A stretch of DNA of 11,922 bases from UBA6382 sp963631415 (GCA_963631415.1 CAVGQS010000073.1:1-11922), one strand, 5' to 3'; counted from the first letter of the stretch, positions 1 through 7,353 are shown. Notes: generated by a model not told the origin, from the sequence alone. Program-made: numbers and translations.

Positions 1-51
1 GTTGGAGAGGTTATTCGTCGCAAGTCTGGTAAGTCGGCAGCGGCTAAATAA
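1..51 (+). CDS. rplF: 50S ribosomal protein L6, C-terminal end (partial)
   Basis: Frame 1 is open from the first base and ends in TAA at 49-51, giving 16 residues that start VGEVIRRKSGK and finish in a Lys/Ala-rich tail. L6 proteins typically end in a GEVIRRK-like segment followed by a basic tail. The position just upstream of rplR is where rplF lies in the spc operon. L6 binds 23S rRNA near the factor-binding site of the large subunit. The rest of the gene lies outside the window. The call rests on the short tail plus synteny. Confidence 0.9.
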   Translation, partial: VGEVIRRKSGKSAAAK

Positions 52-70
52 TCATTAAAACGTTAAGATT

Positions 71-412
71 ATGACAAAGAAAGTAAACAGAAGGGTTAGA
101 ATTAAATATCGTGTTCGTAACAAGATTTCCGGCACGGCCGCTCGTCCGCGTCTCTGCGTGTTCCGCAGCAACAAGCAGATTTACGTGCAGGTGATCAATG
201 ATGAAACCGGCACCACTCTGGTTTCCGCATCATCTCTGGGTATGGATAAGATGCCTAAGAGCGAACAGGCTGCGATGGTTGGAGAAAAGATTGCAAAGCT
301 CGCCATTGAGGCAGGTGTCTCTGAGGTTGTATTCGACCGCAACGGATATCTCTATCACGGGCGTGTGATGGAAGTCGCTAACGGAGCTCGCAAGGGCGGA
401 CTTAAATTTTAA
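71..412 (+). CDS. rplR: 50S ribosomal protein L18
   Basis: Encodes 113 residues, close to the usual length (117 in E. coli). L18 binds 5S rRNA and helps anchor it in the central protuberance of the large subunit. The sequence shows the basic N-terminus, the RPRLCVFRSNKQIYVQVI strand and the C-terminal hallmark GYLYHGRV...ANGAR.GGLKF. ATG at 71 follows the rplF stop by 19 nt, in an A/T-rich leader without a Shine-Dalgarno sequence. It is part of the spc operon between rplF and rpsE. Nothing is unusual. Confidence 0.97.
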   Translation: MTKKVNRRVRIKYRVRNKISGTAARPRLCVFRSNKQIYVQVINDETGTTLVSASSLGMDKMPKSEQAAMVGEKIAKLAIEAGVSEVVFDRNGYLYHGRVMEVANGARKGGLKF

Positions 413-418
413 TTGATT

Positions 419-925
419 ATGGCAAATAGAGTTAACATAAACACTGAAGAGCTTACCGAGAAATTAGTTGCGCTCAATAGGGTAACGAAAGTTACGAAAG
501 GTGGTAGAACCTTTACTTTTGCGGCTATCGTTGTAGTCGGCGACGGAAAGGGCGTAATCGGTTATGGTCTTGGCAAAGCCGGCGAAGTTTCCGCTGCTAT
601 TGCCAAAGGCGTTGAGTCTGCCAAGAAGAACTTGATCAAGGTGTCCATCCTCAAGGGAACTATCCCTCACGAGCAGACTGCCAAATTTGGCGGTGCCAAG
701 GTGCTCATGCTTCCTGCCGCTCCCGGTACTGGAGTGGTGGCTGGCGGTGCCATGCGTGCTGTATTTGAGAGCGTGGGTGTTACCGACGTCCTTGCAAAGT
801 CAAAGGGCTCATCGAACCCCCACAACCTCGTCAAGGCTACAGTGGCTGCCCTGGCTGAACTGCGCGATGCGCATACCGTGGCTGAGACCCGCAAGATAAG
901 TTTGGAAAAAGTATTTAAAGGTTAA
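419..925 (+). CDS. rpsE: 30S ribosomal protein S5
   Basis: Encodes 168 residues (167 in E. coli). S5 sits at the mRNA entry side of the small subunit and affects decoding accuracy. The N-terminal double-stranded-RNA-binding-type domain runs from about residue 9 to 75, with VTKGGRTFTFAAIVVVGDGKG and GYGLGKA. The C-terminal domain carries the APGTGVVAGGAMRAVFE signature and SSNPHNLVKAT. The frame is open from a TTG at 413, but ATG at 419 gives the family-like start MANRVNIN and a 6-nt gap after rplR, so it is preferred. Confidence 0.97.
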   Translation: MANRVNINTEELTEKLVALNRVTKVTKGGRTFTFAAIVVVGDGKGVIGYGLGKAGEVSAAIAKGVESAKKNLIKVSILKGTIPHEQTAKFGGAKVLMLPAAPGTGVVAGGAMRAVFESVGVTDVLAKSKGSSNPHNLVKATVAALAELRDAHTVAETRKISLEKVFKG

Positions 926-930
926 GCAGT

Positions 931-1107
931 ATGGCAACAATCAAAATCAAACAAATCAAGAGCCGCATTGGCGCTCCGAAAGATCAGAAAAGAACGCTTG
1001 ATTCTTTAGGTTTGAGAAAAATGAATGCCGTTGTGTCCCACGAAGACAATGCTTGCATTCGCGGAATGATTCAGAAAGTTCATCATCTGGTGAGCGTTGT
1101 TGAATAG
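931..1107 (+). CDS. rpmD: 50S ribosomal protein L30
   Basis: A short gene of 58 codons plus TAG. L30 is a small large-subunit protein of the ferredoxin-like fold. The protein starts MATIKIKQIKSRIG and contains DQKRTLDSLGLRKMN, the typical L30 motif (IG....Q..TL..LGL.K), and ends in HHLVSVVE. ATG at 931 follows the rpsE stop by 5 nt. Position and length match rpmD in the spc operon. Confidence 0.97.
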   Translation: MATIKIKQIKSRIGAPKDQKRTLDSLGLRKMNAVVSHEDNACIRGMIQKVHHLVSVVE

Positions 1108-1123
1108 TAAAAACAAAAAAGAC

Positions 1124-1570
1124 ATGAAATTACATAGTTTAAAACCTGCGGAAGGATCTACTCACTCAAGAAGAAGAATTGGTCGTGGACCGGGCTCTGG
1201 CTTGGGTGGTACTTCTACTCGTGGTCACAAGGGAGCGAAGTCCCGTTCTGGTTACAAAAAGAAGATTGGCTTTGAGGGCGGTCAGATGCCGCTTCAGCGC
1301 CGCGTGCCGAAGTCTGGCTTCAAGAACATCAACCGTGTAGAATACAAAGCAATCAACTTGGACGTAATCCAGGCTTTGGCTGACGCTAAGAGCCTGACTG
1401 CTGTCACTCCTGCCATTTTGGTAGAGGCTGGCCTCGTTTCCAAGAACCAGCTCGTGAAGGTTCTGGGCAATGGCAAGCTCACCACCAAGTTGGACATTGA
1501 GGCTAACGCTTTCTCTAAGTCAGCGGAAGAAGCTATTAAGGCACTTGGCGGTAACGCCACCAAACTTTAA
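1124..1570 (+). CDS. rplO: 50S ribosomal protein L15
   Basis: Encodes 148 residues. L15 is a late-assembly large-subunit protein that contacts 23S rRNA. The glycine/arginine-rich N-terminus (RRRIGRGPGSGLGGTSTRGH, residues about 16-35) and the block GFEGGQMPLQRRVPKSGF are family hallmarks. The frame is open from 1097, inside rpmD, but ATG at 1124 gives the expected start MKLHSLKPAEGS and lies behind an A-rich leader (aaaaacaaaaaagac). It is followed by secY after 3 nt, as is usual in spc operons. Confidence 0.97.
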   Translation: MKLHSLKPAEGSTHSRRRIGRGPGSGLGGTSTRGHKGAKSRSGYKKKIGFEGGQMPLQRRVPKSGFKNINRVEYKAINLDVIQALADAKSLTAVTPAILVEAGLVSKNQLVKVLGNGKLTTKLDIEANAFSKSAEEAIKALGGNATKL

Positions 1571-1573
1571 CAA

Positions 1574-2908
1574 ATGAAAAAATTCATCGAGACATTAAAG
1601 AATATATGGCGAGTAGAGGATTTGAGGATCCGTCTGCTCATCACGATATTGTTCGTCGCCATATATAGATTCGGCTCATTTGTTGTCCTGCCAGGCATCG
1701 ATCCTCAGAAGCTGAGCTCTCTCTCGGATCAGACCAGGGACGGATTGATGTCTCTGCTGGATATGTTCTCTGGTGGTGCGTTCTCCAACGCGTCTATCTT
1801 CGCCTTGGGTATCATGCCATATATCTCCGCCTCAATTGTTATGCAGTTGTTGGCACTCGCTGTTCCTTATTTCCAGAAGATGCAGCGCGAGGGAGAGAGT
1901 GGCCGCCGCAAGATTAACCAGTACACTCGTTACCTGACAATAGCAATCTTGCTGTTCCAGGCTCCGATGTATCTGATTAACCTTCAGACTCAGGCTGCAG
2001 GTGCCATCAGCAATACTTTGCCTTGGGGTATGTTCCTCATCACTTCCACAATCATCTTGGCTGCCGGAAGTATGTTTATCCTTTGGCTTGGTGAGCGTAT
2101 AACCGACAAAGGCGTCGGCAATGGCGTGTCAATGATCATCATGATTGGTATCATAGCCCGTCTGCCGCAGTCCATCGGCCAGGAATTTGTGACTGCCCTG
2201 ACTTCACCTGGAGCAGGCGGTCTCGTCAAGTTCCTGTTTGAGATTATCGCTCTCATCGTGGTTATCGGCATTGCCATCCTCCTCGTACAGGCTGTCCGCA
2301 AGGTGCCTGTGCAGTACGCCAAGCGCGTTCAGGGTGGCCAGCAGGTAGGCGGTGCACGCCAGTACATTCCTATCAAGCTGTTTGCCGCCAACGTGATGCC
2401 TATCATCTTTGCTCAGGCCCTGATGTTTATACCTGTCACTCTTGCCCACACTGGTGGCGAGAACGGTGCCATCTTGAGCAACCTTCTGGACATGAACAGC
2501 TTCCTGTACAATTTTATTTTTGTACTGCTGATCATAGCGTTCACCTATTTCTATACGGCGATCACGCTCAATCCTGTTCAGATGGCCGACGAGCTGAAGC
2601 GCAACAACGGATTCATTCCGGGCATCAAGCCTGGCAAGAACACCGCTGACTACCTTGACAACGTAATGTCGTATACCACATTGCCGGGCTCCTTGTTTAT
2701 CGCCTTGATAGCAATCCTGCCTGTCTTTGCCCGTATGTTCGACATCAACCAGGGCTTTGCGCAGTTCTTCGGAGGAACCTCCTTGCTTATTCTTGTCGGA
2801 GTTGTCCTGGACACCCTGCAGCAGATAGAAAGCCATTTGCTCGTAAGACATTACGACGGCTTGTTGACTACCAGACGCACACGCACACGTGGTGTAAGTG
2901 CCTATTGA
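1574..2908 (+). CDS. secY: Protein translocase subunit SecY
   Basis: SecY is the channel-forming subunit of the inner-membrane SecYEG translocon, which exports unfolded proteins and inserts membrane proteins. The 444 residues (443 in E. coli) contain about ten hydrophobic segments. The plug/TM2 region is MFSGGAFSNASIFALGIMPY (residues 64-83). A SecY signature, GRRKINQYTRYLTI, lies at about 110-123. The second signature region TAITLNPVQMADELKRNNGF and the cytoplasmic tail RHYDGLLTTRRTRTRG are also present. Start ATG is 3 nt after rplO and the stop is 1 nt before the map start, so translation is probably coupled on both sides. Confidence 0.98.
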   Translation: MKKFIETLKNIWRVEDLRIRLLITILFVAIYRFGSFVVLPGIDPQKLSSLSDQTRDGLMSLLDMFSGGAFSNASIFALGIMPYISASIVMQLLALAVPYFQKMQREGESGRRKINQYTRYLTIAILLFQAPMYLINLQTQAAGAISNTLPWGMFLITSTIILAAGSMFILWLGERITDKGVGNGVSMIIMIGIIARLPQSIGQEFVTALTSPGAGGLVKFLFEIIALIVVIGIAILLVQAVRKVPVQYAKRVQGGQQVGGARQYIPIKLFAANVMPIIFAQALMFIPVTLAHTGGENGAILSNLLDMNSFLYNFIFVLLIIAFTYFYTAITLNPVQMADELKRNNGFIPGIKPGKNTADYLDNVMSYTTLPGSLFIALIAILPVFARMFDINQGFAQFFGGTSLLILVGVVLDTLQQIESHLLVRHYDGLLTTRRTRTRGVSAY

Positions 2909-2909
2909 A

Positions 2910-3704
2910 ATGATTTACTTAAAGACAGAAGATGAAATAGAGCTGTTGCGGCAGGCGAACTTGCTTGTCGGCAAGACGCTTGCCGAAATAGCTCGCATAA
3001 TCAAGCCGGGGGTCACGACGCGTCAGATCGACACGCTTGCCGAGACTTTCATCAGAGACAACGGCGCAATCCCCACCTTCAAGGGTTTCCCTAGTGGTGA
3101 GGGCGTACCGTTCCCCGCTTCGGTTTGCACTTCCGTCAACGAACAGGTTGTGCACGGCATTCCTACCGACACGCCGCTCAAAGACGGCGACATCGTTTCG
3201 GTTGACTGCGGCACTCTTCTCAACGGCTACAACGGCGACTCCTGCTACACATTCTGTGTTGGCGAGGTTTCCGACGATGTGAAGAAGTTGCTCAAGACCA
3301 CCAAGGAGAGCCTGTACTGCGGCATCAAGACCGCGATAGCAGGACGCCGGATTGGTGACATCGGCTATGCAGTGCAGCAGCACTGCGAGTCTCAGTCTTA
3401 CGGAGTCGTCCGTGAGCTGTGCGGCCACGGCATCGGCCGTGAAATGCACGAAGACCCCATGGTGCCCAACTATGGCAGGCGCGGCAACGGTCCTGTGATA
3501 AAAAACGGCTTGTGCATTGCGATAGAGCCAATGATTACCATGGGCAGTCGCGAGATCTGCATCTTGTCCGACGGCTGGACAATCGTCACGCGTGACGGAA
3601 AGCCCGCCGCCCACTTTGAGCACACCATTGCCGTCCACAACGGAAAGGCAGACATATTGTCATCTTTTGAAGAAGTAGAACAGATAGAAGGTAAGTTATA
3701 TTAG
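2910..3704 (+). CDS. map: Methionine aminopeptidase, type I
   Basis: A cytosolic di-metal peptidase that removes the initiator methionine from nascent proteins. It has 264 residues, the same as the E. coli enzyme. All catalytic residues of the family are present: His82 (VVHGIP), metal ligands Asp99 (VDCG) and Asp110 (NGDSC), His173 (CGHGIGREMHEDP), Glu206 (AIEPM) and Glu237 (FEHTI). It has no N-terminal zinc-finger extension, so it is the short type Ia form. The frame is open from GTG 2898 within secY, but ATG 2910, one base after the secY stop, gives the normal length. Its place between secY and infA is common in Bacteroidota. Confidence 0.97.
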   Translation: MIYLKTEDEIELLRQANLLVGKTLAEIARIIKPGVTTRQIDTLAETFIRDNGAIPTFKGFPSGEGVPFPASVCTSVNEQVVHGIPTDTPLKDGDIVSVDCGTLLNGYNGDSCYTFCVGEVSDDVKKLLKTTKESLYCGIKTAIAGRRIGDIGYAVQQHCESQSYGVVRELCGHGIGREMHEDPMVPNYGRRGNGPVIKNGLCIAIEPMITMGSREICILSDGWTIVTRDGKPAAHFEHTIAVHNGKADILSSFEEVEQIEGKLY

Positions 3705-3716
3705 CAAACAGAAGTT

Positions 3717-3935
3717 ATGTCTAAAGAATCAGCAATTGAACTGGATGGTGTAATCCTCGAGGCGTTGTCTAATGCAATGTTCCGCGTGGAGTTGGAAAAC
3801 GGCCATCAGATCACAGCTCACCTGTCAGGCAAGATGCGCTTGCACTACATTCGCATTCTTCCCGGCGACAAAGTAAAGCTGGAAATGAGTCCTTATGACT
3901 TGTCAAAGGGCAGGATAGTATTCAGATATAAATAA
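3717..3935 (+). CDS. infA: Translation initiation factor IF-1
   Basis: Encodes 72 residues, the standard IF-1 length. IF-1 binds the A site of the 30S subunit during initiation. The single OB-fold is readable: start MSKESAIELDGVILEAL, then FRVELENGHQITAHLSGKMR, IRILPGDKVK and the C-terminal SPYDLSKGRI.FRYK. It starts 12 nt after map and is followed 12 nt later by rpmJ, matching the usual infA-rpmJ-rpsM order. Confidence 0.98.
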   Translation: MSKESAIELDGVILEALSNAMFRVELENGHQITAHLSGKMRLHYIRILPGDKVKLEMSPYDLSKGRIVFRYK

Positions 3936-3947
3936 AACACACACAAT

Positions 3948-4064
3948 ATGAAGACAAGAGTTTCTATAAAGAAGCGTACCCCAGAGTGCAAGATCGTGCG
4001 CCGCAAGGGTCGTTTGTATGTTATTAACAAGAAAAACCCCAAGTTCAAACTTCGTCAGGGTTAA
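3948..4064 (+). CDS. rpmJ: 50S ribosomal protein L36, zinc-less (C-) type
   Basis: A 38-codon gene. L36 is the smallest large-subunit protein and contacts 23S rRNA. The sequence MKTRVSIKKRTPECKIVRRK continues into GRLYVIN and ends KFKLRQG. In zinc-binding L36 the ligands are Cys11, Cys14, Cys27 and His33. Here only Cys14 remains, with Thr11, Asn27 and Phe33 at the other positions, so this copy should not bind zinc. From memory, other Bacteroidales L36 proteins look the same. It lies between infA and rpsM, with a 30-nt A/T-rich gap before rpsM. Confidence 0.96.
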   Translation: MKTRVSIKKRTPECKIVRRKGRLYVINKKNPKFKLRQG

Positions 4065-4094
4065 TCACAAACAAAAAAATAATTGATATAATAT

Positions 4095-4475
4095 ATGGCA
4101 ATTAGAATTGTTGGTGTAGATTTGCCTCAGAACAAGAGAGGTGAAATTGCGTTGACCTATATCTACGGAATAGGTCGCAGCCGCTCAAACAAGATTCTTG
4201 AGATGGCTGGAATAGATCGCGATATCAAGGTTCAGGACTGGACAGACGAACAGACCGCTAAGATTCGTGAAGTCATCGGAGCAAACTTCAAGGTTGAAGG
4301 TGACCTCCGCTCCGAAACCCAGATGAACATCAAGCGTCTGATGGACATCGGTTGCTATAGGGGAGTCCGTCACCGTAACGGCCTGCCTGTGCGCGGTCAG
4401 AGTACCAAGAACAACGCCCGCACACGCAAAGGCAAGAAGAAGACAGTTGCTAACAAGAAAAAGGCTACTAAATAA
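4095..4475 (+). CDS. rpsM: 30S ribosomal protein S13
   Basis: Encodes 126 residues (118 in E. coli). S13 sits in the head of the 30S subunit and contacts P-site tRNA and the 50S subunit (bridge B1). The family start RIVGVDLPQNKRGEIALTYI and IYGIGRSRSNKIL are visible, as is the signature RHRNGLPVRGQ.TK.NARTRKG near the end. A long basic tail (KGKKKTVANKKKATK) follows. It begins the alpha-operon portion and lies 9 nt upstream of rpsK. Confidence 0.97.
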   Translation: MAIRIVGVDLPQNKRGEIALTYIYGIGRSRSNKILEMAGIDRDIKVQDWTDEQTAKIREVIGANFKVEGDLRSETQMNIKRLMDIGCYRGVRHRNGLPVRGQSTKNNARTRKGKKKTVANKKKATK

Positions 4476-4484
4476 TAAGTAATT

Positions 4485-4874
4485 ATGGCTAAGAAAACAG
4501 CATCCGCAAAGAAGAGAGTAGTAAAAGTTACTGCCATGGGCCAACTCCATGTTCATAGTTCGTTCAACAACGTCATTGTGTCTTTGACCAATAGCGAGGG
4601 CGAAATGATTTCATGGTCATCTGCAGGCAAGATGGGCTTCCGCGGTTCCAAGAAAAACACTCCCTACGCAGCCCAGATGGCCGCTCAGGATTGTGCAAAA
4701 GTAGCTTATGACCTCGGTCTTCGCAAAGTTAAGGCTTATGTCAAGGGTCCCGGCCAGGGTCGCGAGTCTGCGATTCGCACAGTGCATGGTGCCGGCATCG
4801 AGGTTGTCGAAATCGTCGACGTGACTCCGCTGCCACACAATGGCTGCCGTCCTCCCAAGAGAAGAAGAGTATAA
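4485..4874 (+). CDS. rpsK: 30S ribosomal protein S11
   Basis: Encodes 129 residues, the same as in E. coli. S11 forms part of the 30S platform near the mRNA exit. Visible family blocks are HVHSSFNNVIVSLTN, WSSAGKMGFRGSKKNTPYAAQ and the C-terminal signature VEIVDVTPLPHNGCRPPKRR. The N-terminus is Lys/Ala-rich (MAKKTASAKKRVVK). There is a 9-nt gap after rpsM, then a 36-nt A/T-rich gap before rpsD. Confidence 0.98.
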   Translation: MAKKTASAKKRVVKVTAMGQLHVHSSFNNVIVSLTNSEGEMISWSSAGKMGFRGSKKNTPYAAQMAAQDCAKVAYDLGLRKVKAYVKGPGQGRESAIRTVHGAGIEVVEIVDVTPLPHNGCRPPKRRRV

Positions 4875-4910
4875 TTTCACTTCATTATTGAACATTAAAG
4901 AAAAAAACAA

Positions 4911-5516
4911 ATGGCTAAATATACAGGACCAAAAACACGCATTGCCCGTAAGTTTGGTGAGCCAATCTACGGACCTGACAAGTCTTTTGAAAAAAGAAAT
5001 TTCCCTCCTGGCCAGCATGGTCACGACCGTCGCCGCAAGCCTTCTGAGTACGGTGTCATGCTCGCTGAGAAGCAAAAGGCTAAATATACTTATGGTGTGC
5101 TCGAGCGCCAGTTCCGCATCCTCTTCGAGAAGGCTTCTCGTGCCGATGGCGTGACCGGTGAAGTGCTGCTTCAGGGACTTGAGGCCCGTCTTGACAACAT
5201 TGTCTACCGTCTTGGCATCGCACCGACCCGCGCAGCTGCCCGCCAGCTCGTCAACCACAAGCACATCGTTGTTGACGGTGGAGTAGTCAACATTGCTTCC
5301 TACTCTGTAAAGCCCGGTCAGATTGTAGGCGTGCGCGAAAGTTCCAAGTCTCTTGAGGTCATCGCAGACTCGCTTGCTGGTTTCAACCACAGCAAGTATG
5401 CTTGGCTTGAGTGGGACGAGGCTTCCAAGAGTGGAAAACTCCTCCACCTCCCCGAGCGTGCCGACATCCCTGAGAACATTAAGGAGCAGTTGATTGTAGA
5501 ATTGTATTCTAAATAG
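4911..5516 (+). CDS. rpsD: 30S ribosomal protein S4
   Basis: Encodes 201 residues (206 in E. coli). S4 is a primary 16S rRNA-binding protein and nucleates assembly of the 30S body. The N-terminal part (MAKYTGPKTRIARKFGEPIY, FEKRNFPPGQHG) has no cysteines, so no zinc knuckle. The S4 RNA-binding domain spans about residues 91-155, with EARLDNIVYRLGIAPTRAAA and RQLVNHKHIVVDG. It starts behind an A-rich leader without Shine-Dalgarno and is followed by rpoA after 10 nt. In some bacteria S4 regulates this operon; no such leader structure was identified here. Confidence 0.97.
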   Translation: MAKYTGPKTRIARKFGEPIYGPDKSFEKRNFPPGQHGHDRRRKPSEYGVMLAEKQKAKYTYGVLERQFRILFEKASRADGVTGEVLLQGLEARLDNIVYRLGIAPTRAAARQLVNHKHIVVDGGVVNIASYSVKPGQIVGVRESSKSLEVIADSLAGFNHSKYAWLEWDEASKSGKLLHLPERADIPENIKEQLIVELYSK

Positions 5517-5526
5517 TGATTTAAGT

Positions 5527-6519
5527 ATGGCGATATTAGCATTTCAAAAACCTGACAAGGTAGTAATGTTGGAGTCAACCCCAACATACGGAAAATTTGA
5601 ATTCCGTCCATTGGAGCCTGGCTTCGGAACAACAGTCGGAAACGCTTTGCGCCGCATTCTTCTCTCTTCACTGGAAGGTTTCGCCATCAATGCCATCCGC
5701 ATCAATGGCGTGGAGCACGAGTTCTCTACCGTACCTGGAGTCATTGAAGATGTGACCAACATTATCCTTAACTTGAAGCAAGTGCGCTTCAAGCAGGTAA
5801 TTAATGAAATCGATACAGAAAAGGCTAGTATAACCGTCGAAAAAACCTCAGAGTTTAAAGCAGGTGATATCGCCAAAGTACTCACAGGATTCGAGGTGCT
5901 CAACCCCGATCTGGTAATTTGCCACCTTGACCCCAAAGCTTCTATGACCATAGAGCTGTCCATCAACAAGGGTCGCGGCTATGTGCCGTCGGAGGAGAAC
6001 CGCCAGTATTGCACGGAGCTCAATACATTGCCTATTGACTCCATCTATACTCCTATCCGCAATGTGAAGTACGCTGTAGATGATTATAGAGTAGAACAAA
6101 AGACTGACTACGAACGCTTGACCATCGAGGTAACAACCGATGGCTCCATCAACCCTAAGGACGCCCTCAAAGAGGCTGCCCGCATCCTGATCCAGCATTT
6201 CATGCTCTTCTCCGACGAGAAGATGACCATCGAAAACAACGAGATCGACGAGGCGGAGAGCTTCGATGAAGATGTACTGCGCATGCGCCAGCTCCTCAAG
6301 CAGCTGCTCGTTGACCAGAACCTTTCTGTTCGCGCGCTCAACTGCCTGAAAGCTGCCAACGTAGAGACTATCGGCGACCTCGTGAAATACAACAAGAGCG
6401 ACCTTTTGAAGTTCCGTAATTTCGGAAAGAAATCGCTCTCGGAGCTTGATGATTTGCTCCAGAGTCTGAATCTGTCGTTTGGTATGGACATATCTAAGTA
6501 TAAACTTGACAAAGATTAA
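5527..6519 (+). CDS. rpoA: DNA-directed RNA polymerase subunit alpha
   Basis: Alpha dimerises to nucleate RNA polymerase assembly and uses its C-terminal domain to touch promoter DNA and activators. The protein has 330 residues (329 in E. coli). The N-terminal assembly domain covers about residues 1-235, with LEPGFGTTVGNALRRILLSS. An acidic linker (NNEIDEAESFDED) follows. The C-terminal domain runs from about 262 and contains SVRALNCLKAANVETIGDLV, with Arg269 at the DNA-contact position of E. coli Arg265, and FGKKSLSELDDLL. Start ATG is 10 nt after rpsD; rplQ follows after 3 nt. Confidence 0.98.
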   Translation: MAILAFQKPDKVVMLESTPTYGKFEFRPLEPGFGTTVGNALRRILLSSLEGFAINAIRINGVEHEFSTVPGVIEDVTNIILNLKQVRFKQVINEIDTEKASITVEKTSEFKAGDIAKVLTGFEVLNPDLVICHLDPKASMTIELSINKGRGYVPSEENRQYCTELNTLPIDSIYTPIRNVKYAVDDYRVEQKTDYERLTIEVTTDGSINPKDALKEAARILIQHFMLFSDEKMTIENNEIDEAESFDEDVLRMRQLLKQLLVDQNLSVRALNCLKAANVETIGDLVKYNKSDLLKFRNFGKKSLSELDDLLQSLNLSFGMDISKYKLDKD

Positions 6520-6522
6520 CAA

Positions 6523-7050
6523 ATGAGACATAACAAGAAATTCAACCATCTGAGTCGTACTGCATCTCACAGGGCTGCAATGCTTTCCAACATGGCAGTA
6601 TCTTTGATAATGCACAAAAGAATCACTACGACTCTCGCTAAGGCCAAGGCTCTCAAGAAGTTTGTTGAGCCGCTGATCACCAAGTCTAAGGACGACACCA
6701 CCAACGCGCGTCGTGTAGCCTTCTCCTATCTTCAGGACAAGGAAGCCATCAAGGAACTCTTCAAGACCATTGCAGAGAAGGTGGCTAACCGTCCCGGCGG
6801 CTACACCCGCATCATCAAGCTTGGAACCCGCAAGGACGACGGAGCCCAGATCTGCTTCATCGAACTTGTAGACTTCGACGACAACATGGCCAAGACTCCG
6901 AAGAAGGCACGCACACGCCGTTCACGCGGAGCCAAGAAGGCAGCCGAAGAGACTGCAGCCGCAGAAGAAGTTGCAACTGCAACCGAAGAGCCGGCAGCTG
7001 CACCCGAGGCGCCCGCAGCAGAAGCACCCGCTGCAACTGAGGCAGAATAA
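6523..7050 (+). CDS. rplQ: 50S ribosomal protein L17 with Ala/Glu/Pro-rich tail
   Basis: Last gene of the operon. L17 lies near the exit of the peptide tunnel. The core is clear: MRHNKKFNHLSRTASHRAAM at the start, ITTTLAKAKALKKFVEPLIT at 34-53, and the end of the core near ELVDFDDN at about 120. The E. coli protein stops near residue 127, but this one has 175. Residues 124-139 are strongly basic (PKKARTRRSRGAKK), and 140-175 consist almost wholly of Ala, Glu, Pro and Thr. The tail is probably disordered. Extended L17 tails of this kind are familiar in Bacteroidota. A strong terminator follows. Confidence 0.96.
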   Translation: MRHNKKFNHLSRTASHRAAMLSNMAVSLIMHKRITTTLAKAKALKKFVEPLITKSKDDTTNARRVAFSYLQDKEAIKELFKTIAEKVANRPGGYTRIIKLGTRKDDGAQICFIELVDFDDNMAKTPKKARTRRSRGAKKAAEETAAAEEVATATEEPAAAPEAPAAEAPAATEAE

Positions 7051-7071
7051 GTTTCCGCAACTTATCACAAT

Positions 7072-7119
7072 AAAAAAGGAGGTCGTACTCTGTAGAAGGA
7101 GTACGGCCTCCTTTTTTTT
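7072..7119 (+). terminator. Intrinsic terminator of the ribosomal operon
   Basis: A 13-bp stem (GGAGGTCGTACTC at 7078-7090 with GAGTACGGCCTCC at 7099-7111, one G-T wobble) encloses an 8-nt loop and is followed by eight T at 7112-7119. Six A precede the stem at 7072-7077, so it could also work from the other strand. It lies 21 nt after the rplQ stop and is the natural end of the transcript. Confidence 0.93.
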
Positions 7120-7163
7120 GTTTCTGTTAGGCAAGGAGGCGTCCCCGCTGTCGCCATTCCAAC

Positions 7164-7275
7164 GTAACCATCCGAAATAAGCCGTCTCGCTTCATTGCTC
7201 CAAAACAAAAAATCTCGCAAATAATTTTGCGAGATTTTTTGTTTTGGAGTCAGACGGCTTATTTCGGATGGTTAC
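7164..7275. repeat. 112-bp nested hairpin with two perfect 24-bp stems
   Basis: The outer arms 7164-7187 and 7252-7275 are perfect 24-bp inverted repeats (the left arm begins GTAACCATCCG and ends GCCGTCT). The inner arms 7198-7221 and 7226-7249 are a second perfect 24-bp inverted repeat around a 4-nt loop, TAAT. An asymmetric internal loop (10 nt at 7188-7197, 2 nt at 7250-7251) separates the two stems. No open frame lies inside. The structure sits between the operon terminator and the promoter of the lipoprotein gene. It could be a MITE-like repeat or a double terminator; the sequence alone does not decide. Confidence 0.9.
7207..7240. terminator. Candidate bidirectional intrinsic terminator inside the hairpin
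   Basis: The core of the 112-bp hairpin reads six A, then stem TCTCGCAAA, loop TAAT, stem TTTGCGAGA, then six T. This A-stem-loop-stem-T design is that of a bidirectional intrinsic terminator. It lies 88 nt after the end of the rplQ terminator and could act as a second stop. The stem is moderately GC-poor, so strength is uncertain. Confidence 0.6.
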
Positions 7276-7353
7276 ATTCAAAATGCCGCATTTGCGCACT
7301 AAATGGCGCTTAACAGATAAAAAACCTTAAAGGGGGTATAAAAAACTTGCGAC

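Noticed and set aside
4617..5447. 276-codon - strand open frame across rpsK and rpsD
   Set aside because: Antisense to two certain ribosomal protein genes.
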